NCBI RefSeq assembly: GCF_023062595.1
Contig: NZ_JALLAN010000017.1
Location: 1-64,000, forward strand
Source of the DNA: Arthrobacter rhizosphaerae
Lineage (GTDB): Bacteria > Actinomycetota > Actinomycetes > Actinomycetales > Micrococcaceae
DNA: 64,000 bases
Direction of reading: 5' to 3'
The translations under genes were made by a program, and so were the position numbers. Under the pieces are notes generated by a model that was not told where the DNA came from, ran no database searches, and saw nothing but the letters and a program-made list of their open reading frames with translations. Shown piece by piece: positions 18,274 through 26,083 of this stretch; positions within the stretch are counted from its first letter, which is position 1, and every line of letters starts with the position of its first letter.

Positions 18274-18474
18274 TTAGGAATCGATTCCGGGGACGACGAG
18301 CATTTCCCGCGCGATTCTGCACGTGCCCCGAAGCTGCGGACGGTCCTCTACGAGCTCGCGCTGACGCGACCCCAGTTCATGCAGCACGTTGAGGATCACG
18401 ATGGCCGTGATCACGTCCACGACGGCGATCAGTTCGTCTATGGAATGAGTGGGAGTCTTTCCTTCGTACGCCAT
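18274..18474 (-). CDS. small hypothetical protein
   Basis: This 66-residue frame begins MAYEGKTPTHSIDELIAVVDVI and has an amphipathic helical first half (ELIAVVDVITAIVILNVLHEL) and a basic tail. No family is recognised and the Shine-Dalgarno is weak. It overlaps the 3' end of the frameshifted small gene upstream by 37 bases, which could reflect translational coupling. It may be a small regulator or antitoxin-like protein, but nothing in the sequence proves it. Confidence 0.35.
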   Translation of the reverse strand: MAYEGKTPTHSIDELIAVVDVITAIVILNVLHELGSRQRELVEDRPQLRGTCRIAREMLVVPGIDS

Positions 18475-18711
18475 TGTCGTCCCGGACCAAAGTGGTCCGC
18501 CTCAGCCCACGATTTCACGTCCGGCAGGAGAAGTGAGGTTGCCGTCGGGTCGGGATGCGTAGCAAGAGCGTACAGGCGGTCTCGCAGTGCCGGGTCGTTG
18601 CGGAGGGACCCTTTGAACCACTCCTTGGTGATCCTGATCCGCGGGCACTTGCCCCAGCATCGCTTCGCGCATCGTCCTGAACTCGTCCGCCGGGATCGGC
18701 CGCTCGTCCAT
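18438..18711 (-). pseudogene. small gene with apparent frameshift
   Basis: A good start (ATG 18711, GGAGG 10 bases upstream) opens the frame MDERPIPADEFRTMREAMLGQ, which looks coding by base composition. Near 18645 the coding look jumps to the +1 frame, continuing RITKEWFKGSLRNDPALRDRLYAL, HPDPTATSLLLPD and VKSWAEADHFGPG to the stop at 18438. Joined, these give a helical protein of about 90 residues of unknown family. Either one base was lost or gained, or the sequence has an error there. Confidence 0.45.
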
Positions 18712-18748
18712 GCATACATCGCCTCCTTACCCGTCATAACTAAGAGAC

Positions 18749-19921
18749 CTAGCCGAGTTCGTCCCCTCCGTAAATCACGCCAAATCCGCTCGGATTGCGA
18801 AGCACCCTACGATTGCCCACACTGTGGACATCGCCAGTGATTTCAACAATCTTGTCGGAGCTATGTGCCTCTGCAGCTACCAAATAATCCTCAGCGGTCA
18901 GCTCCACCCAATAATGTCCAAAGGAGTTCTCCGGACTATCAACATCTCGACCAGCAATTGTAATCTGCCCAGGGCCGTCGGAAGGGCCCTCGCGGACCAA
19001 GCGCACTACCACCCCGTGGATGGTCACGCCTTCATCCACGGCTTCACGCCTGAACTCCCGTCCCGCCCACGCTATGATCTCGAGCTCTGGCAATGAAATC
19101 TCAATTGGCTCTAGCCAGGCACCAACAGGCCTGCGAGTTGCCCAACGGAACCGAATCGACAGCGGACTCCGCCCGCTCGAGGAAGAAAGGTCTAACGCTT
19201 CACATAGGTTCGCCGTGACCCCCTGATTTATACGTTCACGAAACGGTTCGAGAGAACCGCCCTCCCGGTGCACTGTCTGTGCCGCGCTGACGGTAGCCAT
19301 TGTCGATGAGTAAAGAAACTTAGTAGTGAGCCGGGAGTAATCATCTAGGCCATTCCCTCCAGGGATTTCATCAAACGAAAACGAATCTTGTCGTGGGTTA
19401 TCTGCTATCGGGGTGGAAATGCGCCAAATGAAACTCCCAACTCCTGGAACAAGAAGATTGGTCGCAGAAATCAGGTCCTGTGCGCGACCTGGCTTTCGTC
19501 GCGGAAGAACTGCTTGCGGATGGCCAATTGCCACGCTGACTGCCGCGCTTTCGATCCATTTGCGGATCCCCTCCACAGCTTCCACACCATCTGAAAGGCG
19601 AGTTTCGCCTGGCTTCTCCCCAGGGAAGGTTCGGATCTCCTGGATGTCACGGTCCAAGTCCAGCACATCGCCAAGAATCTCTCTGTACGGCCGACTTTCT
19701 CGATCTTCGAGATTTCGTAACAGCTCCAGAATTCTAGTCCTAAAGGTTATTACTCGTGTGTGGCTTGGTAGCCATATCTCGCCGTCCTCGTCCGGCTTAG
19801 CCCAATAGCTACCGGAGCTTTCACTATCAACTTCCATCCAGCCCGATGATGCGAGGTATGCCCTAAGATTCTCAAGGGGAAAGCCTTCGATCGGCAATTG
19901 ATGAACTACATCGATAGCCAT
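18749..19921 (-). CDS. uncharacterised protein paired with DUF4365-like nuclease
   Basis: This 390-residue protein opens with a short alpha/beta domain (LENLRAYLASSGWMEVD, WAKPDEDGEIWLPSH) and a helical segment with REILGDVLDLDRDIQEIR. A long middle contains charged beta strands and FLYSSTMATVSAAQTVH. The C-terminal 90 residues look like small beta-barrel domains (GVVVRLVREGPSDGPGQITI; ITGDVHSVGNRRVLRNP). I recognise this general organisation from uncharacterised actinobacterial proteins but know no function. The start overlaps the upstream nuclease-like gene by 16 bases, so the two are surely co-translated. The setting between a type I system and a DUF3427 helicase argues for a defence role; that is inference. 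Confidence 0.6.
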   Translation of the reverse strand: MAIDVVHQLPIEGFPLENLRAYLASSGWMEVDSESSGSYWAKPDEDGEIWLPSHTRVITFRTRILELLRNLEDRESRPYREILGDVLDLDRDIQEIRTFPGEKPGETRLSDGVEAVEGIRKWIESAAVSVAIGHPQAVLPRRKPGRAQDLISATNLLVPGVGSFIWRISTPIADNPRQDSFSFDEIPGGNGLDDYSRLTTKFLYSSTMATVSAAQTVHREGGSLEPFRERINQGVTANLCEALDLSSSSGRSPLSIRFRWATRRPVGAWLEPIEISLPELEIIAWAGREFRREAVDEGVTIHGVVVRLVREGPSDGPGQITIAGRDVDSPENSFGHYWVELTAEDYLVAAEAHSSDKIVEITGDVHSVGNRRVLRNPSGFGVIYGGDELG

Positions 19922-20463
19922 TCGCAGGCCCTCTCCGAGTCTTCCAGAAGCACTTCGGACAATAGATTCGGAGTGAGCAATTGCGCAGTTGGTAGTGTCA
20001 TTGATTTTGAGGACTGCTCTTGTCCTACTGGCTGACTTGACATTAGGTCGATCAGATATGCTTCATGGCTGAGGGCCAGCCCCTGATCTGTCATCGCACC
20101 GTAGCCATGAAGCCGTTCGGGTACAACCACAACGACTAGGTAACGTCGGATATCGAAGTCCACGCCCATGGACCCGCACAGTACGTCGTGGGCACCTGAC
20201 TTGATCTCATACATGAGTCCGTCATCGTTATAAGTTCGAGAGGAGGTTGATTTGACCGAGACCTCGATGGTCTTGGAAGGCCAGGGGACATCTTTCCGAC
20301 GTTCATATTTGATCTGGAGATCTATCCCGACCGGCTCTGGATCAGACTTACCAACGCTAAAGCCACTGGCGCTCGCAAGAGCTCGAACGTATTGCTCGGC
20401 ATAGTGGCCCTGGCCCCGATTTCGGTAACCTCTGGCCGATCGCTGTGCAAGTGAAGTCGACAA
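19906..20463 (-). CDS. DUF4365-like PD-(D/E)xK nuclease-fold protein
   Basis: This 185-residue protein shows the DUF4365-type core: an N-terminal helix (GHYAEQYVRALASASGF), then VGIDLQIKYERR and TIEVSVKSTSS, giving the D...E-x-x-K pattern of restriction-endonuclease folds. Hydrophobic strands follow (RRYLVVVVVPE) and a C-terminal helical tail. DUF4365 domains occur in restriction and anti-phage proteins. The gene is first of a two-gene overlapping unit with the 390-residue protein. It reads as a probable nuclease effector with its partner as sensor or cofactor; activity is not demonstrable from sequence alone. Confidence 0.65.
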   Translation of the reverse strand: MSTSLAQRSARGYRNRGQGHYAEQYVRALASASGFSVGKSDPEPVGIDLQIKYERRKDVPWPSKTIEVSVKSTSSRTYNDDGLMYEIKSGAHDVLCGSMGVDFDIRRYLVVVVVPERLHGYGAMTDQGLALSHEAYLIDLMSSQPVGQEQSSKSMTLPTAQLLTPNLLSEVLLEDSERACEWLSM

Positions 20464-20526
20464 TGAACCCCCTGTTATTTATGCCACCATACTATGGACT
20501 GAGCTCTCCCTAGGGTGGGGTCCTCG

Positions 20527-23500
20527 TCATTGCGCCACTGCAGCCGCGGCCGCGTAGACATCCGCTGGCATCGGCCGGTGCAGTTTCCAAGTGATCGCAA
20601 CCGGCTTTTCACCCGAGTGCTGCACGTAATCCACCTGCCCGAGACACGTATAAGGAACCGTCAGGCCGGTCTCGTCGTCCGCCGTATCCCTCGTGAAAAT
20701 CAAGGCCTTCGAGCCATGCGAGGCCCGGTCCAGGTATCGCCTGCCTGTCGGGCTACCCGGCGAGGTGGCATTCTGCGATTCCCAATGGAACAGCTCAGGG
20801 CTGATGGCGTAGTCCTTGTACATCGTCGTCGCCGAGTGCTTCTTGTCGTCCTTGTTGAGGGTGACAAAGAAGGCATCCGTAGACGTCGCCGGGCACCATG
20901 CCACGCCCTCGCGGTGCTGCACGTTTTTGCCCAGCTCCAGGGAACCATACTGCAGCGCGGCCAGCACCTCTTCGCGCCGATAAGTCGCGTGCGAGAGCAG
21001 TGGAACGTGTTGCAGCCCCGAGCCGAGGCTCTTGGCAGCGTGCTTGGAAGCAGCCACCCCGAGTTTCACGACCTGGCGGATCTCGCTGCAGACAAACTGG
21101 TAGCCGCGCAGATGGTCCAGTCCGGCGTCGTACGTCTGAAAACCGCCGCCGTCGTCCCAGAAGGTGTAGAACAGCATCCTCGCGAATGTCTGCTCACGCA
21201 TGCCAAGCTCCGCGTAGCGTGGCGCATCGGGGCCGACCAGCATCGAGTACGCCTCGGCACGTTCCGGATCGTCCACATGGATGAGCGCCGCCATGCGGCC
21301 CAGCAGCTTCTTCTCGTTTGTATCGGTTAGCTCCTGGACTTTGCCGCGGAACACAGCCTCCAAAGATGAGAATCCCTCGATCAGGCCGGCCTGGCGCAGG
21401 TATCCGGTCCATGAGTCTCTGGTGGAACGGTAGATGGACTTCAAGTCATTCCCCGACTGCTCGAGATAAGCCTCGAGCTCCGTCTCCGCATACGACGCTA
21501 TATCCCGGACTAGCTGCGCCTTGTTGAACCGCAGCTGCGCCTTGATATTGTCCAACACCACCTTCTGCGCCACGCGGTCAAGCACAATCTGAGATCCTGA
21601 TGGCAAGTAAGGGAACTCGTCCTCGACAGCCTTTTCCAATTCCCTGCGTCCGAAGCCGGTGAGAGCCCGGTAACGCAGATCGAAGCGAAACTCACGCCGC
21701 TGCTGGCCGATGAAGTCCATGACCGTCAGCACCGCCTTGCCCTCGGCACGGCGCAGCCCCCGCCCCAACTGCTGCAGGAAGATGGTGGCACTCTGAGTAG
21801 GGCGAAGCATCAGGATGGTGTCCACCTGCGGCAGGTCCAAACCCTCGTTGAAAAGATCCACCGTGAAGATACAGTTGATCTCCAGCTCCCCAAGACGTGA
21901 CAGCGCAAGCGCACGTTCGGCGTCGTTCGTTCCTCCGTGGACGGCGACCGAAGCGATCCCTGCCCGGTTGAACACCTCCGCCATGTAGTGCGCGTGCTGC
22001 ACCGAAACGCAGAAGCCCAGAGCCCGCATCTGTTTGGTGCCGGTGACCTTGTCCCGGAGTTCGCGGATCACCTTTGCGGCGCGGGCGTCGTTGCCGGTGT
22101 ACAGGCGGTCGAGCTGGGCGGTGTCGTAGTTGCCGCGCTTCCATTCCAACTGGCTCAGGTCGACGTCGTCCGAGACGCCGAAGTAATGGAACGGCACCAG
22201 CAGGTCTGCGTCCAAGGCGTCCCAGAGACGCAGTTCGCTCGCAGTGCGGCCGTCGAAGAACTGCTGGGCCACATTGACACCGTCCCCACGTTCCGGCGTC
22301 GCCGTCAGTCCCAGCAGCTGTTGCGGCTGAAGGTGGTCCAACAGCCGGCGGTACGTGGGCGCCATCGCGTGATGGAACTCGTCGATGACGACGACGTCGA
22401 AGGAGTCAGAAGCCAGCTTGTCGATGCCCAGAGAGTTGAGCGACTGGACTGAAGCGAATAGGTGCTTCCCCTGTTCGGGTTTGTGGGCACCGACGTAGAG
22501 CTCTCCGAATGCGCCGTTCTGCATGACGTCGCGGTAGGTGCGCAGAGATTGCTTCAGGATTTCCTGGCGGTGGGCGACAAAGAGCAGTTTCAGCTCCCTG
22601 CCGGCAGTCTCGCACAGACGTTTGTAGTCCAGGGCTGCGATGACAGTTTTGCCGGTTCCGGTCGCCGCCACGAGGAGGTTCCGGTTGTAGCCCTTGAGCC
22701 GTTCCGCTTCCAGGTCCTCAAGCATTTCTTCCTGGTGGAGGTACGGCTGGACCTCGAGGCCGGTGGCGGCATCCGGGGCGGCTGTCCGCCGCCCCCCGTT
22801 GCGTTCGAGCGCGGCATCGAGCTTCTCAACGTCGCGCTCCGGATCATAGCTCTGGAATGCGCGTTGTTCCCAGTAGCTGTCGAAGGTGACCTCGAACTTC
22901 TGCAGCAGGGTAGGCGTTCCAACAGAGCTAAGCCGTACGTTCCATTCCAGGCCGTCCAGCAGGGCAGCCTGACTAAGGTTTGAACTCCCGACGTAGGCCG
23001 TGTCGAAGCCCGTATCCCGGCGGAAGAGCCAGGCCTTGGCGTGGAGCCGGGTGGCCTGCGTTTCGTAGTTGATTTTGACTTCGGCGCCGTAGCGGTTGAC
23101 GAGCTCATCGATGGCCCGGCGCTCCGTGGCACCCATGTAAGTGGTGGTGATGACTCTAAGTCGGGCGCCGCGCTCCTGGAGTTGTTCGAGGGCTGGCTGA
23201 AGGAGGCGGAGGCCGGTCCACCGCACGAACGCGCACAGGAGGTCGACTGTGTTGGCAGACTCGATCTCCGCTCGTAGCTCAGCTGCGAGGTTCGGCTCGT
23301 CCTTGCTGTTTGTGAGCAGTGCCGCGTCTGACAACGCGGTACTGGGGCGCCGGAGGTTGCGGCGCTTGAGGGTGTCCGGACGGTGTAGTGAATGTAGTTG
23401 GGTGGGACCTTCGGAGATCCGGTCGTGGTGCTGCAGCTCTTGGAGGAGCTTGTTTGCAATTGCTACACGCTCCATCGGCTTGGCTCCTACGAGCGCGTTG

Positions 23501-23925
23501 CGGACGGCGACGGCGATGTAACGAGAGAGGATGTCGGGGCTATCCTCGTCGTCGACGGACTCGACATGAGGGTTAAGCTCATGTGTCCTGAGTAGGATGG
23601 CGGTCAGCGCATCTGTAGTAAGCAGCTCGTAAAGCCCTTCTGGCAGCTGACCAGCTACCGATCCCCCATCGGATGCATTCATTTGGCCAGAGTATGCGAC
23701 CACGAGCCATTCCAGAAACTCTGGGGCGACGATAAGAACAACGTCACGCTTGATCCTTGGCGTTGGCCGCTGCGTCTGTACATCCGATGTGGAGTAGAAC
23801 AGTCGTGAGCCAAGTGCGTCGGACGCCACGGGCCTGCTGGTGTCGTTGCGGCTGCTCGGGATGGACAATTTTAATGCTTCATCCGAAACGCCCCAGTCAG
23901 CTGTGCTCTCGCCGTCCCAAGACAT
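20527..23925 (-). CDS. PLD-nuclease/DEAD-helicase/DUF3427 fusion protein
   Basis: Counting from ATG 23925 (1132 residues), the domains in order are an N-terminal helical region and a phospholipase-D-like nuclease half-site RLHAKAWLF...VGSSNLS (H295, K297, N316). Then comes an SF2 helicase with Walker A ATGTGKT (421-427), DEFHH (515-519) and TATP (541-544), followed by a helicase C domain (LFNEGLDLPQVD, QLGRGLRR). The C-terminus is DUF3427 (FTFWDDGGGF-type motif, YKDYAISPELFHWESQ). Such proteins occur in anti-phage islands as ATP-driven nucleases. The first 81 residues are atypical; ATG 23682 (MNASDGGS) is an alternative start with family-like sequence following, though neither start has a strong Shine-Dalgarno. 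It is monocistronic and divergent from the gene at 24232. Confidence 0.9.
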   Translation of the reverse strand: MSWDGESTADWGVSDEALKLSIPSSRNDTSRPVASDALGSRLFYSTSDVQTQRPTPRIKRDVVLIVAPEFLEWLVVAYSGQMNASDGGSVAGQLPEGLYELLTTDALTAILLRTHELNPHVESVDDEDSPDILSRYIAVAVRNALVGAKPMERVAIANKLLQELQHHDRISEGPTQLHSLHRPDTLKRRNLRRPSTALSDAALLTNSKDEPNLAAELRAEIESANTVDLLCAFVRWTGLRLLQPALEQLQERGARLRVITTTYMGATERRAIDELVNRYGAEVKINYETQATRLHAKAWLFRRDTGFDTAYVGSSNLSQAALLDGLEWNVRLSSVGTPTLLQKFEVTFDSYWEQRAFQSYDPERDVEKLDAALERNGGRRTAAPDAATGLEVQPYLHQEEMLEDLEAERLKGYNRNLLVAATGTGKTVIAALDYKRLCETAGRELKLLFVAHRQEILKQSLRTYRDVMQNGAFGELYVGAHKPEQGKHLFASVQSLNSLGIDKLASDSFDVVVIDEFHHAMAPTYRRLLDHLQPQQLLGLTATPERGDGVNVAQQFFDGRTASELRLWDALDADLLVPFHYFGVSDDVDLSQLEWKRGNYDTAQLDRLYTGNDARAAKVIRELRDKVTGTKQMRALGFCVSVQHAHYMAEVFNRAGIASVAVHGGTNDAERALALSRLGELEINCIFTVDLFNEGLDLPQVDTILMLRPTQSATIFLQQLGRGLRRAEGKAVLTVMDFIGQQRREFRFDLRYRALTGFGRRELEKAVEDEFPYLPSGSQIVLDRVAQKVVLDNIKAQLRFNKAQLVRDIASYAETELEAYLEQSGNDLKSIYRSTRDSWTGYLRQAGLIEGFSSLEAVFRGKVQELTDTNEKKLLGRMAALIHVDDPERAEAYSMLVGPDAPRYAELGMREQTFARMLFYTFWDDGGGFQTYDAGLDHLRGYQFVCSEIRQVVKLGVAASKHAAKSLGSGLQHVPLLSHATYRREEVLAALQYGSLELGKNVQHREGVAWCPATSTDAFFVTLNKDDKKHSATTMYKDYAISPELFHWESQNATSPGSPTGRRYLDRASHGSKALIFTRDTADDETGLTVPYTCLGQVDYVQHSGEKPVAITWKLHRPMPADVYAAAAAVAQ

Positions 23926-24152
23926 TCATGTGCTCAAGCGCAGGCATTTCTCAGCCCTTCAGCCCGTAGTAAACCAAGGGACGGCGATTGTCGCTAGGCG
24001 TGGAGCGGCGATCCCAGCTGTTGACAGCGGTTCAGGGACGTGACCTGACGGGGGTGGCGGATCCTAGTCTTTTATTTGTGTGCCTCACGTTTCCAGACCA
24101 ACTGTCCCGGTAGTGTCTTCCAGGAACCTCAACTGGATGGAAGACAGGAATC

Positions 24153-24230
24153 ATGAAGGAATCTACGGAGCGCCGCATCCTCACTACTGACTCCAGGCGG
24201 GGCACCTGGCTCGATTGCACAGGTAACTGA
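24153..24230 (+). CDS. 25-residue upstream ORF (possible leader peptide)
   Basis: ATG 24153 has AGGA 5 bases upstream and reads MKESTERRILTTDSRRGTW... for 25 codons, ending TGA at 24230, one base before the ATG of the membrane nuclease-like gene. The tight spacing suggests translational coupling or a leader that controls the next gene. There is no family match; it may also be non-functional. Confidence 0.35.
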   Translation: MKESTERRILTTDSRRGTWLDCTGN

Positions 24231-24231
24231 T

Positions 24232-24975
24232 ATGGCCGGGACCAAGGACCCATCCAACCTTCACGGTTTTGCCCGAGGCGCAGCTGCAATAATCGGGCTA
24301 ATTGTCCTCGGCGCCGGCGTCCTAGCCGTTTTTACGGTCGTTAGGGACTGGGGCCCGATCACTCTCCTTATCATCGGCGCCGTCCTCTTGCTCCTCGCCC
24401 TCGTCGGTCGTCCGCCCCGACTTAAATGGGAAGGGAAGGAGGTCGAATGGCCTGCTGCCGAGGTCGGTGCCGTTCTTGCCGATCATGCCGAAGACCTACC
24501 TGCAGCAGATCGCGATGCCCTGCTGGACGAACTTTCGCGGATTTCCCCCGAGACCGCCAACCCGGTGCTGCAGGCGATGCTGGCAGAGACGAGGATAATG
24601 GCGTTGCTGGAGCGCGGACTTCCGGAAGGCACTGAGTTGCTGCCCAGCAGTGAAACCCAGAAATACGTGCAGGTCGGCGGCAACCTGCTCGTGGATGGCG
24701 TCCTACGAGACGAGACAGGAAAGCAAGTGCTTGTTGAGGTCCGCGGCGGAGGGAGGCTCCCGACCTCACTCATGGACGCACTTGACAGGATCAAGAAGCT
24801 AGACGCGACTCTCGTCGGAGGGCTCCTCGTCACCGAACGGATGCCTCCGAAGCTAATCCGCGACCAATATGCTGCACGTGGCTGGCACGTGCATGTCGTC
24901 GATCAGTCCAATCTTGACGTGGCCGCCCTTCAAACCGCCATCTGGTCGGCATTCAATTCTTCTGGTCAGGTCTAA
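24232..24975 (+). CDS. membrane-anchored restriction-nuclease-like protein
   Basis: This 247-residue protein has two membrane helices (about 15-34 and 42-58), a short charged linker, a helical middle, and a C-terminal alpha/beta domain of about 100 residues. It resembles the PD-(D/E)xK fold: VDGVLRDETGKQVLVEVRGG gives D155...E169-x-R171, with Arg where the catalytic Lys is expected. The fold reading is tentative. If it is a nuclease, the substitution may weaken catalysis or the domain may only bind nucleic acid. It starts at ATG 24232 with an AGGTAA-type weak site, directly after the 25-codon upstream ORF, and is divergent from the DUF3427 helicase. Confidence 0.55.
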   Translation: MAGTKDPSNLHGFARGAAAIIGLIVLGAGVLAVFTVVRDWGPITLLIIGAVLLLLALVGRPPRLKWEGKEVEWPAAEVGAVLADHAEDLPAADRDALLDELSRISPETANPVLQAMLAETRIMALLERGLPEGTELLPSSETQKYVQVGGNLLVDGVLRDETGKQVLVEVRGGGRLPTSLMDALDRIKKLDATLVGGLLVTERMPPKLIRDQYAARGWHVHVVDQSNLDVAALQTAIWSAFNSSGQV

Positions 24976-25294
24976 AGACGACTTCTATGATGGCGAGTCC
25001 AGCCCCGAGCGACTGGAGTGACGCAAGATCTGATTGGCAATGAAGCCCTCCTGTCTACGAACCGCCACGTCTTTGGCAATGCCGCCGGGTACACTCTGCC
25101 CGAGCCGGCGCTCGAACGGCTCCAGGCCGCCAACCATCAATTCCTTAAGCAAACGGAGCAGCCGGAGGGCGAAGTCATGGTTGGCCGGCAGCAGGCCGCT
25201 GAGCTGTACGAGCTCCGGCTGGAAAGCGACTGTCTCCGTTGCGACTCAGCTTCCAACAAATAGCAGCGGTCAATCCAAAAGAGCTGCGTCCAGC
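24976..25294. other. probable remnant DNA, no intact gene
   Basis: A GTG-initiated frame of 81 codons (25018-25263) is open but has no convincing Shine-Dalgarno and no family I recognise. Given the helicase fossil immediately after it, this stretch is more likely decayed coding DNA of the same or a neighbouring gene. Confidence 0.4.
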
Positions 25295-25640
25295 CCGCAA
25301 GGAAGAGTCAATCAGATTGCGCTGCTGACCACCAAGGAGCGTCCCCCGGTCCACCGGGACTTCTCTGACCGGAACGCCACCCCTGAATACTGACAGAAAT
25401 TCCATGCAATGAGCGAGAATCTATGGCCGCGTTTTGGGGTTCAAAGGGCTTGAAAGCTCCGCGGTTAATCCTGTGCGTCAACGGTTTCAAGGACATGGGA
25501 ACCGCATCGGAACAACGCTACATGGGATTGTCCAGAGCACGTACCCTGCTTGTCGTCGTTGGCGATTCCCAACTGATGGAACAGGCGGGCGGCAGAGGCT
25601 GGCAAGGACCCTCTCCGGTGCTCAAAATTGGAAGCCGATG
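25295..25640 (+). pseudogene. decayed UvrD-like helicase, C-terminal fragment
   Basis: Across three frames the order is VNQIALLTTKERPPVHRDFSD, then NATPEY, TGA, QKFHAMSEN, GFKGLESSAV, and after a frame change ILCVNGFKDMGTASEQRYMG, LSRARTLLVVVGDSQLMEQAG. This is the C-terminal helicase region of UvrD-like DNA/RNA helicases (the FKGLE...YVGLSRAR...V.GD signature). At least one stop and one frameshift are present and the N-terminal two thirds are gone. It sits inside the defence island, so it may be a dead former defence helicase. Confidence 0.75.
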
Positions 25641-25665
25641 GCTGGACCAGAATAGGATGAATTGA

Positions 25666-26083
25666 GGGGCCGAATGCCGAGGCTTCTCTTGCCGCACGCG
25701 GAACGCTCCTTCAAGGATGAAGTTCTACGGGATTCCTCGCCTCCCTAACTCCTCAAGCCTCGAGCGCAGAGCCGCTGGGCTTTGCTCCCGGACCGGTGTA
25801 CGCAGCGGAAGCGTCGCCGCCCGCTGCTGGTCCCCGCCGCGGCGCTCCCAGTCAGCGCGCTGCGGTACTACATAGCCTGCACGATCAGCAACAAGAGTGG
25901 TTTTAGAGTAATCGCCAGACACTCGCACAAGTCGCTGTTGGGCGGAATAGCCGAATCGCCCACCAGGGACCGCATTGTCGCACCGTCCTGTTAACGTTGT
26001 CGCTGCACCCATATGACACCAGTACACCGGTATTTCCGCGCTAGTTTAGAGCCGGCAGTAAAACCTACAAAGGAGGAAAGATA
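25666..26083. other. non-coding/remnant stretch before TTG-start gene
   Basis: No intact gene is seen. Bases 25769-25812 match 40878-40918 (inside the small membrane-protein gene at 40785) with a 15-base identical core and a second 12-base identical core, so this is probably a short fossil of that gene family. The end of the stretch (26065-26083) carries the strong AAAGGAGGAAAG Shine-Dalgarno of the next gene. Confidence 0.45.

Noticed and set aside
18132..18392. 86-codon plus-strand ORF next to the HTH gene
   Set aside because: Arg/Pro-rich translation without motif; overlaps the antisense small ORF.
25018..25263. GTG-started 81-codon ORF
   Set aside because: No family, weak start, and adjacent to decayed helicase DNA; kept only as remnant DNA.
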